Below are positions 1-8,027 of a stretch of DNA of 64,000 nucleotides, in pieces. Numbering within the stretch: the stretch's first letter is position 1; the number at the start of each line of letters is the position of its first letter. The stretch is taken from NCBI RefSeq assembly GCF_017980685.1, contig NZ_JACXXO010000010.1, positions 124,001-188,000 on the forward strand, written 5' to 3'. A model generated the notes under the pieces. It was not told where the DNA came from, ran no database searches, and saw nothing but the letters and a program-made list of their open reading frames with translations. The position numbers were made by a program, and so were the translations under genes. The stretch comes from Pseudomonas iridis (GTDB lineage: Bacteria; Pseudomonadota; Gammaproteobacteria; Pseudomonadales; Pseudomonadaceae).

Positions 1-595
1 CGATATCGCGAATCGGCTGCGACAGGCTGCCGGCCAGACGCCGCGCCAGGACAAACGTAAAGAGCAGGGCGAACAGCGCCATAATCCCGGCCTTGAGCAG
101 AATCTCCTGCTGGCGCTGACTGAAGGCATCGTTGGACAGACCGACGATCACCCGCCCCAGATAATCCTCGCTGGCCGCGCCGCTGCTGACTTTGGCGTCC
201 TGGAAAAAATCATTGTTCAGGGCAATCCGTTGCAGTCGAACCGGCGCCTGGAACACTTCGACCTGATGCGGACGACTGTGGGAATCCGCCGGTTGTTCGA
301 CATACACCAGAATCCGGTTGGCGCTGTCCTGTACTTCAAGGAAGCGCACGTTGGGCGTTGCCAGTGTCGCCTTGAGCAGACTTTCCAACACGTCGTTGTT
401 GCCGGAAATCACCCCGTATTCGGTGGCGGGCGCCAGTTGGTTGGCGATCAGTTGACCGGTGTGGTTCAGCTCCTGGCGCAAATCCTGAATGCGCACGAAC
501 GTGAAGAAACTGATCAACAACAACGTCAGCAACAGCGCCGGGCCGAGGCTGATCAATTGGGTACGGGTGTTGATGTCCCAACGACGAAAATTCAT
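1..595 (-). CDS. GacS/BarA-like membrane sensor kinase, N-terminal part (runs off the left edge)
   Basis: Only the first ~198 codons are inside the window; the gene continues past base 1. Translating from the ATG at 595 gives a short cytoplasmic start, a first membrane helix at about residues 15-37, a periplasmic stretch of about 130 residues, a second helix at about 170-187 and the beginning of a HAMP-like linker. The segment after the first helix (ELNHTGQLIANQLAPATEYG) resembles the N-terminus of BarA/GacS-type hybrid histidine kinases. The start overlaps the stop of the upstream substrate-binding gene by 4 bases (ATGA), so the two are translationally coupled. Gene order next to gpsA recalls the P. 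aeruginosa PA1611 hybrid sensor, a known RetS partner in the Gac/Rsm switch; that orthology is inference. The catalytic part is not visible, so a GGDEF/EAL output cannot be excluded. Confidence 0.65.
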   Translation of the reverse strand, partial: MNFRRWDINTRTQLISLGPALLLTLLLISFFTFVRIQDLRQELNHTGQLIANQLAPATEYGVISGNNDVLESLLKATLATPNVRFLEVQDSANRILVYVEQPADSHSRPHQVEVFQAPVRLQRIALNNDFFQDAKVSSGAASEDYLGRVIVGLSNDAFSQRQQEILLKAGIMALFALLFTFVLARRLAGSLSQPIRDI

Positions 596-1524
596 GGGCG
601 GCTTTCTCCTTCAGCCAACGCGCTGGCGACAGACGCTTCATTCAGCGGTTCGATACCCAAGGAACGAGCGACCTGGGCATTACTTGAGACCTTAAAGCGT
701 TCGGGATAGAGCGATCGCGGCCACTGTATCGGCGGCTGGTCGAGCAACCGGTCGAGAACGCTCAGCCAATCGCTCTGGTCGCTGTAAGTGCTGGCCAGGC
801 TGCCGGCGCGCACGAACGCGGCGTTTGGCCCGACCAGCGCCATTTGCCGGGAATAGCTGCTGAGCAGCAGATTTTTCGCGGTCTTCGGGTTGTACAAATC
901 CGGGTCATCCAGGCCCAGCAGCACGTCACTGTTTTTCAGCACGGCTTGCAGGGGGCGGCTGTCGTGAGTGTTGTCCCAGCGCTGGCTGACCACTTGCAGA
1001 TTCATCGGCTCGGCTGCCAGAAGCAGTTCTTTGAGGAGGAACTCGCTGTGTTCATCGAACAACACGCCAATCCGGCTCGCCTGAGGCAGGATGCGTCGGA
1101 TCAATTGCAGCTGGCGGCTCAGTGGCGGATCACTCCAGAGCAAACTCAGGTGCGCTGGTTGCGCCGCGCCGAGGCGTTGTCGGGCTTGCAGACGGCTGAT
1201 GCGCAGCACCAGCGTCGCCGGGCCTTGAGGTTCTTGCAGGCGCCAGTCGAGGCTTGGCAGGTCGAGCAGAATCAGGCGCAGGCTGGCCGGCAATTTGCCT
1301 GGCGCGGGCAGACTGGCCAAGGGCTGGAAACGCACGTTGTCGGTGGGACGCAATTCGCTCAGCGCCTGCACGAAAGCCTGCACGCCGGGGCTTTCTTCGG
1401 CGCCGGTCAACAGAATGTCGGCGGCCTGCACCGCCATGCCGTGCAGCCACGCGGTCATAAACAGGCCAAGGCCGGCCAGCCAATGGCCGAGGGTCGGCGT
1501 CTTCCTTGGCAGACCGTGGCGCAT
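592..1524 (-). CDS. Periplasmic ABC-type substrate-binding protein
   Basis: The protein (310 residues from the ATG at 1524) begins with a basic stretch and a hydrophobic signal peptide that ends near AVQA. The body looks like the periplasmic substrate-binding proteins related to the PF04392 family: Rossmann-like segments, for example around RIGVLFDEHSEFL, with no membrane helices after the signal. No ABC permease or ATPase is encoded nearby. It lies between a TonB-dependent receptor and a membrane sensor, so it may deliver a ligand signal to the sensor rather than take part in uptake. An ATG at 1551 would extend it into the receptor gene; 1524 is preferred because it falls one base after the receptor stop and places the signal peptide correctly. 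Ligand unknown. Confidence 0.7.
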   Translation of the reverse strand: MRHGLPRKTPTLGHWLAGLGLFMTAWLHGMAVQAADILLTGAEESPGVQAFVQALSELRPTDNVRFQPLASLPAPGKLPASLRLILLDLPSLDWRLQEPQGPATLVLRISRLQARQRLGAAQPAHLSLLWSDPPLSRQLQLIRRILPQASRIGVLFDEHSEFLLKELLLAAEPMNLQVVSQRWDNTHDSRPLQAVLKNSDVLLGLDDPDLYNPKTAKNLLLSSYSRQMALVGPNAAFVRAGSLASTYSDQSDWLSVLDRLLDQPPIQWPRSLYPERFKVSSNAQVARSLGIEPLNEASVASALAEGESRP

Positions 1525-1525
1525 G

Positions 1526-3649
1526 CTAGAACTCCAGCTCGGCGCTGACATACATCACGCGGCGTTCGTCGTAATTGTTGTCGACGAAGGTGGTCGGCTC
1601 GTGATCGAGGCGCTGCTGCAGCACGCCGGCCAGTTCCAGTTGGGCCTTGCCCAGCGTGATGCGTTTGGCTATTCGGGAGTCGATGCGCTCGAAGCGATAG
1701 CCGTTGAGCGCGTTGTCGCCGTAATAGAAGAGGGCGCTGTTCCAGCCGTGGCCCCAGTCGCGCAGCCATCCGGCAGAACCGCTGTGACTGGCGGTAAATT
1801 GCTGATCCAGCGGATTGCTCGCTTCGGCGTCGACGTAAGCGTAAGTGAAGCGCAAGCGGTCGACCGTGTTCACGCGCCAGTCGAGTTGGGTTTCGGTGCC
1901 GCGAAAACGTGAGCTGTTGGCGTTGCTGGCGATGTACTGATTGTTGCGCAGCGGTTCGCTGATCATCCCGGTGATCTCGTCGTAGAACAGTTTGACGTCG
2001 ACCGCCAGACCCCACTCGGCGAAGTATCCGTTGTAGCCCAGCTCTCGCGAGCGCATGTGTTCCTGATCGAGATCGCCGGGGCCGCGCGTCTTGACGAAAT
2101 AGCGCGCCGAAGACTTGCCGTACGCCGAAGGTCGCAGTTTGCTGACCTGATAGCTCCAGTTGACGTTGTTCTCGAACATGTCCGGCGAGCGGATCGCCTC
2201 CGAGTACACCGCGCGCAGGCCGTGACGCGGGTTGATCAGGTAATTGATCGCGAAGCGTGGGGTCAGCGAACTGCCGATCAGTTGCGTGTCTTCGAACATC
2301 GCACCGCCCTGCAACAGCCAGTGTTCAGTGGCGCGCCACTCCAATTGGCCGAACGCACGATACGTGGTGTCGTCCAGCGTGCCGTTGAAGTAGGTCTCGG
2401 AACTGGCGCGGTCGTAACGATAGTTCAGGCCGCTGACCAGACGCAGGCTGTCGGACAGGCTGAGGGTGTCTTGCAGTTCGAGGTCGTAGCGTGACTCGCG
2501 GGCGCTTTGGTCGATGTCGCCGCATAACGTCTGACTGGCGCCGTTGCGCCACTGATCGAGCACCTGGTTGGCCAGCGCCATTTCCTGCGGCGTGCCGGGC
2601 GCTGCGCCCGGGCCGGTGAAGCGTGTGATGTTGCGCGCTAAACGTTCGGTGTAATTCGGGTTGAGCTGCCACAGCTGTGTCAGCTCCGGGCTGAAGGAGA
2701 CCTCGGCATCACAGGCGCGCCACACCTGCTGACGATCCCAGTGCTGCGCCGAACCTTGTACATAGAGACTGTGCTCGGGATTGATGTCGAGATTCCAGCG
2801 CACCGAGCCGGCATAGTCCTTGGCGACAACGTCGGAATTGTTGCCGCTGTCAGTAATCCCCGAGAACACCGGGCGGTAGGTATAAGGCCGTTGATTGTTG
2901 CCGTCCTTCGCGTTGACCTGCCAGTCGAGGCTCTGGTTGTCATTCAGCGTGTGGCTGACCGCGAGGCTGAAGCGGTTCAAGCGGCGGCTGTCACGGTAAT
3001 CGGCGCCCGTGCGATCGCTGTCGAAACCGTCATCCTCCTGGCCGGACAGCGACAGACGCAGATCACCGCCATTCCATCCGGTGCCCTGGCTGGCATAAAA
3101 GTCATTGATGCCGCGCTGACCCCGGGTGATTTTCAGCCGCGTGCCGTGGCTGTCCGCCGGGTGGCGCGTGATGATATTGACCACCGCCATCAGCGCGTTG
3201 GCGCCGTAGCTGACGGTGTTCGGGCCGCGAAAGACTTCGATGCGGTCGATGTCCTCCATGGCCACCGGGATATCGCTCCAGTCCACCGTGGCCAGACCTG
3301 CGCGGTACACCGAGCGGCCGTCGATCAATACCTGCATGCGCCGCGCTTCGGTGGCGTTGGTGCCGTGGTAGTTGACCGCCGCCTGATTGCCGCTGATGTT
3401 GCCGACCATCATGCCCGGCACCAGCCGCAGCAGTTCGCTGATGTCGCGGGCGCCGCTGGCGCTGATCAGTTCGCTGTCGAGTACGGTCATGCTCCCCGGC
3501 ACTTCCGCCGGCGTCTGTTTTAGCCGAGTGGCCGTCAGTACCTGCGGCAGCGCCTGGCTGTCCATGAACAGGTCGTCCGCCAGCAGCACCGGGCTGAACA
3601 ACAGCGCCAGCAGCAGGGAAGAACGCGGTGGGGGAGGAGCGAAAAACAC
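1526..3649 (-). CDS. TonB-dependent outer-membrane receptor
   Basis: This 707-residue protein has a signal peptide (residues ~1-24), a plug domain at about 35-165 with the typical VPGMMVG and IDRIEVFRGPNTVSYGANALMAVVNIIT segments (the conserved plug end), and a long beta-barrel ending in a C-terminal phenylalanine (SAELEF). Such proteins import siderophores, vitamin B12 or other scarce nutrients across the outer membrane using TonB energy. It is the first gene of a three-gene operon with the substrate-binding protein and the sensor kinase; one base separates its stop from the next start. No Fur-type site is obvious upstream. The substrate cannot be told from sequence. The N-terminus carries four consecutive prolines right after MFFA, unusual for a signal peptide. 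Confidence 0.88.
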   Translation of the reverse strand: MFFAPPPPRSSLLLALLFSPVLLADDLFMDSQALPQVLTATRLKQTPAEVPGSMTVLDSELISASGARDISELLRLVPGMMVGNISGNQAAVNYHGTNATEARRMQVLIDGRSVYRAGLATVDWSDIPVAMEDIDRIEVFRGPNTVSYGANALMAVVNIITRHPADSHGTRLKITRGQRGINDFYASQGTGWNGGDLRLSLSGQEDDGFDSDRTGADYRDSRRLNRFSLAVSHTLNDNQSLDWQVNAKDGNNQRPYTYRPVFSGITDSGNNSDVVAKDYAGSVRWNLDINPEHSLYVQGSAQHWDRQQVWRACDAEVSFSPELTQLWQLNPNYTERLARNITRFTGPGAAPGTPQEMALANQVLDQWRNGASQTLCGDIDQSARESRYDLELQDTLSLSDSLRLVSGLNYRYDRASSETYFNGTLDDTTYRAFGQLEWRATEHWLLQGGAMFEDTQLIGSSLTPRFAINYLINPRHGLRAVYSEAIRSPDMFENNVNWSYQVSKLRPSAYGKSSARYFVKTRGPGDLDQEHMRSRELGYNGYFAEWGLAVDVKLFYDEITGMISEPLRNNQYIASNANSSRFRGTETQLDWRVNTVDRLRFTYAYVDAEASNPLDQQFTASHSGSAGWLRDWGHGWNSALFYYGDNALNGYRFERIDSRIAKRITLGKAQLELAGVLQQRLDHEPTTFVDNNYDERRVMYVSAELEF

Positions 3650-3802
3650 GACGCGGCCTATCGAACGAAGAATTGGCGCGCATGTTAACCGAGGACAGCG
3701 ACTTTTCCAGTTACGTTGCGGGCATTTTCCCAGGTTTTATTGGTCTTCTTCCTATAACTGTCGGTTATTGACGCAGGGGCTGGCCGCGACCGGGTCGCCC
3801 CG

Positions 3803-3808
3803 TATAAT
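3803..3808 (+). promoter_or_regulatory. Probable -10 element of gpsA
   Basis: A perfect TATAAT lies 37 bases before the gpsA start codon. No convincing -35 hexamer is seen at the matching distance; a TTGACG further upstream is about 29 bases away, too far. The promoter assignment is therefore tentative. Confidence 0.4.
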
Positions 3809-3845
3809 GCCGGCATCGCCACTGGTATGGATTAACGGATTGCAT

Positions 3846-4871
3846 ATGACTGAGCAGCGCCCGATTGCGGTCCTGGGAGGCGGAAGTTTTGGTACCGCCG
3901 TGGCCAATTTATTGGCCGAGAACGGCCATCAAGTCCTGCAGTGGATGCGTGACCCCGAGCAGGCCGAGGCCATCCGGGTCAATCGCGAAAATCCGCGTTA
4001 CCTCAAAGGCATCAAGATTCTGCCGGGAGTGACGGCGGTCACCGACTTGCAGCAGACCCTCGACGCCTGCGATCTGTGCTTTGTTGCGCTGCCGTCCAGC
4101 GCACTGCGCACAGTGCTCGCCGCGCACGCCGAGCGTCTGAGCGGCAAGATGCTGGTCAGCCTGACCAAAGGCATCGAAGCCCAGACCTTCAAGCTGATGA
4201 GTCAGATCCTCGAAGAGATCGCCCCGCAGGCGCGCATCGGCGTGTTGTCCGGGCCGAATCTGGCGCGGGAAATCGCCGAACATGCGCTGACGGCCACGGT
4301 GGTCGCCAGTGAAGACGAAGAGTTGTGCAAACAGGTGCAAGCCGCGCTGCATGGCCGCACCTTTCGTGTTTATGCCAGCGCCGACCGTTTTGGTGTCGAA
4401 CTGGGCGGGGCGTTGAAAAACGTTTACGCGATCATCGCCGGCATGGCGGTGGCGCTGGAAATGGGCGAGAACACCAAGAGCATGCTGATCACCCGCGCCT
4501 TGGCCGAGATGACCCGGTTTGCGGTGAATCAGGGCGCCAACCCGATGACCTTCCTCGGTCTGGCGGGTGTTGGCGATCTGATCGTCACGTGCTCGTCGCC
4601 GAAAAGCCGCAACTATCAGGTCGGATTCGCCCTCGGCCAGGGCCTGAGCCTTGAGGAGGCGGTGTCGCGCCTCGGAGAAGTCGCCGAAGGGGTCAATACC
4701 CTGAAAGTGCTGAAAGCCAAGTCCCAGGAAGTCGGCGTCTACATGCCGCTGGTCGCAGGCTTGCACGCGATCCTGTTCGAGGGGCGCACGCTGGAACAGG
4801 TCATCGAACTGTTGATGCGGGCCGAGCCGAAAACCGACGTCGACTTTATTTCCACCAGTGGTTTCAACTGA
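3846..4871 (+). CDS. gpsA: NAD(P)-dependent glycerol-3-phosphate dehydrogenase
   Basis: GpsA reduces dihydroxyacetone phosphate to sn-glycerol-3-phosphate, the backbone for phospholipid synthesis, in the cytoplasm. The 341-residue protein has the N-terminal dinucleotide-binding fold with GGGSFGTAVA at residues ~9-18, the conserved LVSLTKGIE and GPNLAREIA segments, and the catalytic-lysine/C-terminal domain with GALKNVYAI and FLGLAGVGDLIVTC. Length is typical for the family. The ATG at 3846 is chosen because the nucleotide-binding fold begins directly after MTEQRPIAVLG; in-frame sequence further upstream has no family character. It is followed by a small membrane protein gene and sixA in the same direction, as in other pseudomonads. 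Confidence 0.97.
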   Translation: MTEQRPIAVLGGGSFGTAVANLLAENGHQVLQWMRDPEQAEAIRVNRENPRYLKGIKILPGVTAVTDLQQTLDACDLCFVALPSSALRTVLAAHAERLSGKMLVSLTKGIEAQTFKLMSQILEEIAPQARIGVLSGPNLAREIAEHALTATVVASEDEELCKQVQAALHGRTFRVYASADRFGVELGGALKNVYAIIAGMAVALEMGENTKSMLITRALAEMTRFAVNQGANPMTFLGLAGVGDLIVTCSSPKSRNYQVGFALGQGLSLEEAVSRLGEVAEGVNTLKVLKAKSQEVGVYMPLVAGLHAILFEGRTLEQVIELLMRAEPKTDVDFISTSGFN

Positions 4872-4902
4872 CTGCTGTTATTCACGGGTAGGGGAGCTGA
4901 AC

Positions 4903-5250
4903 ATGAACGAATCAAAATCCGAAGCCAGGTACGAATCCATCCTCCTGCGGGTGTTATGGATGATCATCTACCTGCTGGTCTGGCAAGTGGCGCAGTTCAT
5001 TCTCGGCGCAGTGGTGCTGGTGCAACTGATCTATCGTTTGATCTATGGCGCACCGAGCGCCAGCCTGATGAATTTCGGCGACAGCCTGAGCCAGTTTCTG
5101 GCGCAGATCGGCCGCTTCGGCAGTTTTCACAGCGACCAGAAGCCTTGGCCGTTTGCCGACTGGCCAGCGCCGCGTGCGCCCGAAGGTGAGGCGCCGCATG
5201 CCGTGCCGCCAGCACCGCATCCGGTTCGCGATGAGGAACCCAAGCTATGA
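4903..5250 (+). CDS. Small membrane protein, DUF4389-like
   Basis: This 115-residue protein has one or two hydrophobic helices at about residues 12-50 (LLRVLWMIIYLLVWQVAQFIL) followed by an amphipathic segment and a proline-rich, probably disordered tail. The pattern fits the DUF4389 family, found in many gammaproteobacteria with no known biochemical role. A GGGGAGCTGA ribosome binding site stands just before the ATG at 4903. Its stop overlaps the start of sixA by 4 bases (ATGA), so the pair is probably translated together. The link to the SixA phosphatase is conserved context only; no function can be given. Confidence 0.75.
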   Translation: MNESKSEARYESILLRVLWMIIYLLVWQVAQFILGAVVLVQLIYRLIYGAPSASLMNFGDSLSQFLAQIGRFGSFHSDQKPWPFADWPAPRAPEGEAPHAVPPAPHPVRDEEPKL

Positions 5251-5699
5251 AACTCTGGGTATTGCGTCACGGTGAAGCCGTGCCTTATGGCTCGTGCCCC
5301 GACTCCGAACGGGAGCTGACCGAGCATGGCCGTGAAGAGGCATTGCGCAGCGCTGCGCAGTTGATCGGGCAACCGATTACCGCGATTTACGCCAGCCCGT
5401 ACCTGCGCGCGCAACAGACCGCGCAGATTGTCCGCGAGGCGCTGGGCTTCGAGCCCGAGATCCGCACGGTCGAGTGGCTGACGCCGGAGGTCGATCCGGA
5501 CAAAGTCACCGATCAGCTGGTTTCGGTGAGCAATGCGCTGCTGGTCAGTCACAATCCGCTGGTGGGCAATTTGCTCAGCTATCTGCAGCATGGCGCCGGG
5601 TATCCGCCGGAAAAGGTCGGCACGGCTGGGTTGGCCGAGCTTGAGAGTGGTGAACTGCTGATTGGCTCGATGACCCTCAACAGCCTCAAGCATCCTTAA
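5247..5699 (+). CDS. sixA: Phosphohistidine phosphatase SixA
   Basis: SixA removes phosphate from phosphohistidine, in E. coli acting on histidine phosphotransfer domains or the nitrogen PTS protein NPr. The 150-residue protein starts with LWVLRHGEA, the RHG active-site signature of the histidine phosphatase superfamily, followed by ASPYLRAQQTA (second conserved arginine) and LLVSHNPLVGNLL with the second catalytic histidine. The length matches short SixA enzymes. Its start lies inside the stop region of the preceding membrane protein gene. No dedicated partner is encoded next to it. Confidence 0.9.
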   Translation: MKLWVLRHGEAVPYGSCPDSERELTEHGREEALRSAAQLIGQPITAIYASPYLRAQQTAQIVREALGFEPEIRTVEWLTPEVDPDKVTDQLVSVSNALLVSHNPLVGNLLSYLQHGAGYPPEKVGTAGLAELESGELLIGSMTLNSLKHP

Positions 5700-5702
5700 A
5701 GC

Positions 5703-5782
5703 AAAAGATCGCAGCCTTCGGCAGCTCCTGCATGGGATCGCATTCTCATGTAGGCGCTGCCGAAGGCTGCGATCTTTTGATC
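5703..5782. repeat. REP doublet (REPIN) after sixA
   Basis: Two inverted copies of the palindromic unit whose core is GATCGCAGCCTTCGGCAGC face each other, separated by about 30 bases. The same unit recurs at 17860-17988, 24092-24126, 30895-30981, 37366-37450 and, degenerate, at 56374-56480. It can fold into a long hairpin and may act as a transcript end for sixA. Confidence 0.85.
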
Positions 5783-5804
5783 TTGTTTCTTTTAGTAAAA
5801 ATTC

Positions 5805-5826
5805 CAACCAAGCACTTGCTTGGTTG
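5805..5826. promoter_or_regulatory. Perfect 22-bp palindromic operator upstream of the acyl-CoA ligase
   Basis: The arms CAACCAAGCA and TGCTTGGTTG are exact inverted repeats around a CT centre. The site lies 40 bases before the start codon of the acyl-CoA ligase gene. Its size and symmetry are those of TetR-family operators, many of which control acyl-CoA metabolism. The cognate repressor is not encoded in the window. Confidence 0.6.
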
Positions 5827-5866
5827 ACTACGCTTGCTCCAGACCTAAAAAACAGGAGCGAGTCGC

Positions 5867-7522
5867 ATGTCTGCCGCATTCCGTTTGCCGCTGGACGTGT
5901 TTTACGAGCGTGAAGCCCGGCATCCACGCCAGCGCTTTCTCGTGCAGCCAATCGGTGGTGGCGAGGTCGAGACGCTGACCTGGGCCGACGTCGGCCATCA
6001 GGCTCGCTGCGCCGCACACTGGCTGCGTGCACGGGAGTTGCCGCCAGGTAGCCATATCGCCCTGATCTCGAAAAACTGCGCGCACTGGATCATCGCCGAC
6101 CTGGCCATCTGGATGGCCGGGCACGTTTCAGTGCCGCTGTATCCCAACCTGACGGCCGACTCCGTCGCACAAGTGCTCAATCACTCGGAGAGCGTGCTCG
6201 CATTTATCGGCAAACTTGATGACTGGCCGAGCATGTCGACAGGCGTGCCGGCGGGCTTGCCGACCATCAGCCTGCCGCTGCATCCGCCCGGCGATTTCAG
6301 TTTCAGCTGGGCTGAGTTGCAACGCAGTTCGCCGATCCAGGACGACCCCCGTCCCGCCGCCGAGCAACTGGCGACCATCATTTACACTTCCGGCACCACT
6401 GGCCTGCCCAAAGGCGTGATGCACAGTTTCGCCAATCTGGGGTTCGCCACCAGCCGTGGCACGCAGCTGTTCGGGCTCAACGAGAACGATCGGCTGCTGT
6501 CGTACCTGCCGTTGTGCCACGTCGCAGAACGCATGTTCGTTGAAATGGCCTCGATTTATACCGGGCAGACCGTGTACTTTGCCGAAAGCCTCGACACCTT
6601 CATCACCGATCTGAAGCGGGCGCGGCCGACGGCAATGTTCGGGGTGCCGCGGATCTGGACCAAATTCCAGATGGGCGTCTACAGCAAGATCCCGGCGAAA
6701 CGTCTGGACTTGCTGCTCGGTCTGCCCTTCATCGGTAAGCGGGTCGGGCACAAGGTGTTGGCGGGCCTGGGGCTGGACGCCTTGCGCGTGGCCCTGTCCG
6801 GTGCAGCACCTGTGCCGCAGACATTGCTCGCCTGGTATCAGAAACTCGGCCTCGATGTGCTGGAGGTCTACGGCATGACAGAGGGTTGCGGTTACTCGCA
6901 CATCTGTTTGCCCGGCGAATACAAACAGGGCTGGATCGGCAAACCGTGCCCGGATGTCGAGGTGCGCATCGATGCATCCGGCGAGGTCCAGGTGCGCAGT
7001 CAGGCGAACATGCTTGGCTATTTCAAGGAGCCGCAGAAAACTGCCGAGCCCCTCACCGCAGACGGCTTTCTGCGCACCGGCGACAAGGGCGAACAGGATG
7101 CCGAGGGACGTCTGCGATTAACCGGGCGGTTGAAGGAGATTTTCAAGACCAGCAAAGGCAAGTACGTGGCGCCGGCACCGATCGAAAACCGTCTGGCGGT
7201 GCATTCGCGAATCGAGCAGGTGTGCGTGGTCGGTGATGGCCTGAGTGCGCCGCTGGGCCTGTGCGTGCTCTCGAGCGTCAATCAGGAAGAGCCGCGAGCG
7301 AGCCTGCATTCGAGCCTGGAAAAGCTGCTGGAGGAGGTCAACGCCGTGCTCGACAAGCACGAGCAACTGCGCCGGCTGGTGGTGGTCAAGGACAGCTGGG
7401 CAGTGGAAAACGGCTTCCTGACACCAACACTGAAGATCAAACGCAACGTCATCGAAGACACCTACGGCGCCCGATTCGAAGAATGGAGCGCGCGCAGCGA
7501 GGCGGTGCTGTGGCAGGATTGA
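5867..7522 (+). CDS. AMP-binding acyl-CoA synthetase (long-chain type)
   Basis: The enzyme should activate a fatty or other carboxylic acid to its CoA thioester through an acyl-adenylate. In this 551-residue protein the AMP-binding signature TIIYTSGTTGLPKG is at about residues 168-181, LEVYGMTEGCGYSH marks the adenylate-binding loop, and LRTGDKGEQD with RLKEIFKTSKGKY forms the hinge and C-terminal part. The length is closer to FAA1-type long-chain ligases than to short acetyl-CoA synthetases. An AACAGGAGCG ribosome binding site precedes the ATG at 5867. A hotdog thioesterase follows 31 bases later, suggesting that formation and hydrolysis of one acyl-CoA pool are co-regulated, probably through the palindrome at 5805. 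The true substrate is unknown. Confidence 0.88.
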   Translation: MSAAFRLPLDVFYEREARHPRQRFLVQPIGGGEVETLTWADVGHQARCAAHWLRARELPPGSHIALISKNCAHWIIADLAIWMAGHVSVPLYPNLTADSVAQVLNHSESVLAFIGKLDDWPSMSTGVPAGLPTISLPLHPPGDFSFSWAELQRSSPIQDDPRPAAEQLATIIYTSGTTGLPKGVMHSFANLGFATSRGTQLFGLNENDRLLSYLPLCHVAERMFVEMASIYTGQTVYFAESLDTFITDLKRARPTAMFGVPRIWTKFQMGVYSKIPAKRLDLLLGLPFIGKRVGHKVLAGLGLDALRVALSGAAPVPQTLLAWYQKLGLDVLEVYGMTEGCGYSHICLPGEYKQGWIGKPCPDVEVRIDASGEVQVRSQANMLGYFKEPQKTAEPLTADGFLRTGDKGEQDAEGRLRLTGRLKEIFKTSKGKYVAPAPIENRLAVHSRIEQVCVVGDGLSAPLGLCVLSSVNQEEPRASLHSSLEKLLEEVNAVLDKHEQLRRLVVVKDSWAVENGFLTPTLKIKRNVIEDTYGARFEEWSARSEAVLWQD

Positions 7523-7553
7523 GCGACGACTAAAACAACAAAGGAAGTCTGCG

Positions 7554-7997
7554 ATGAGCTTGTGGCGTACCACTCCCAACATCGAGCAGTTGAACGCGAT
7601 TCAGAAAAACACCATCGGCGAAGTGCTCGACATCCGTTTCGAAGCGTTCGACGAAGAGTCGCTGACCGCGAGCATGGTCATCGACCACCGCACGCATCAG
7701 CCCTATGGCTTGCTGCACGGCGGCGCGTCGGTGGTGCTGGCGGAAACCGTCGGTTCGATGGCCAGCTATTTGTGCATCGACGCGAGCAAGTTTTATTGCG
7801 TGGGGCTTGAGATCAACGCCAACCATTTGCGCGGTCTGCGCAGTGGCCGGGTGACAGCGGTGGCCAAGCCGATTCACATCGGCCGCACCACGCATGTCTG
7901 GGATATCCGCCTGACCAGCGATGAAGGCAAGGCCAGTTGTGTGTCGCGATTGACCATGGCGGTGGTGCCGTTAGGTGAGCAACCGCCGGCGCGCTGA
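7554..7997 (+). CDS. Hotdog-fold acyl-CoA thioesterase (PaaI/YdiI type)
   Basis: The 147-residue protein has the single hotdog domain of the PaaI/MenI (YdiI) thioesterases. The segment YGLLHGGASVVLAETVGS, residues ~57-74, carries the HGG helix cap and the glutamate used in catalysis by this group. Such enzymes hydrolyse aromatic or medium-chain acyl-CoA esters in the cytoplasm and usually form tetramers. It follows the acyl-CoA ligase gene in an apparent operon, with an AAAGGAAG ribosome binding site. The gene to the right points the opposite way and ends 30 bases further on. Substrate unknown. Confidence 0.88.
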   Translation: MSLWRTTPNIEQLNAIQKNTIGEVLDIRFEAFDEESLTASMVIDHRTHQPYGLLHGGASVVLAETVGSMASYLCIDASKFYCVGLEINANHLRGLRSGRVTAVAKPIHIGRTTHVWDIRLTSDEGKASCVSRLTMAVVPLGEQPPAR

Positions 7998-8027
7998 TTG
8001 CAGCAGTTTGCTGAGGTTTTGCCCCGG

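Noticed and set aside
2741..3523. Long plus-strand open frame inside the TonB receptor gene
   Set aside because: It lies wholly within a well-supported receptor gene on the other strand and has no family features.
5127..6032. Minus-strand open frame across sixA, the REP pair and the ligase start
   Set aside because: It covers three well-supported plus-strand features and reads through a palindromic repeat.
7998..8027. An immunity gene downstream of the TccC-like gene
   Set aside because: Only 30 bases are available before the thioesterase gene, which is a normal housekeeping-type enzyme on the opposite strand.
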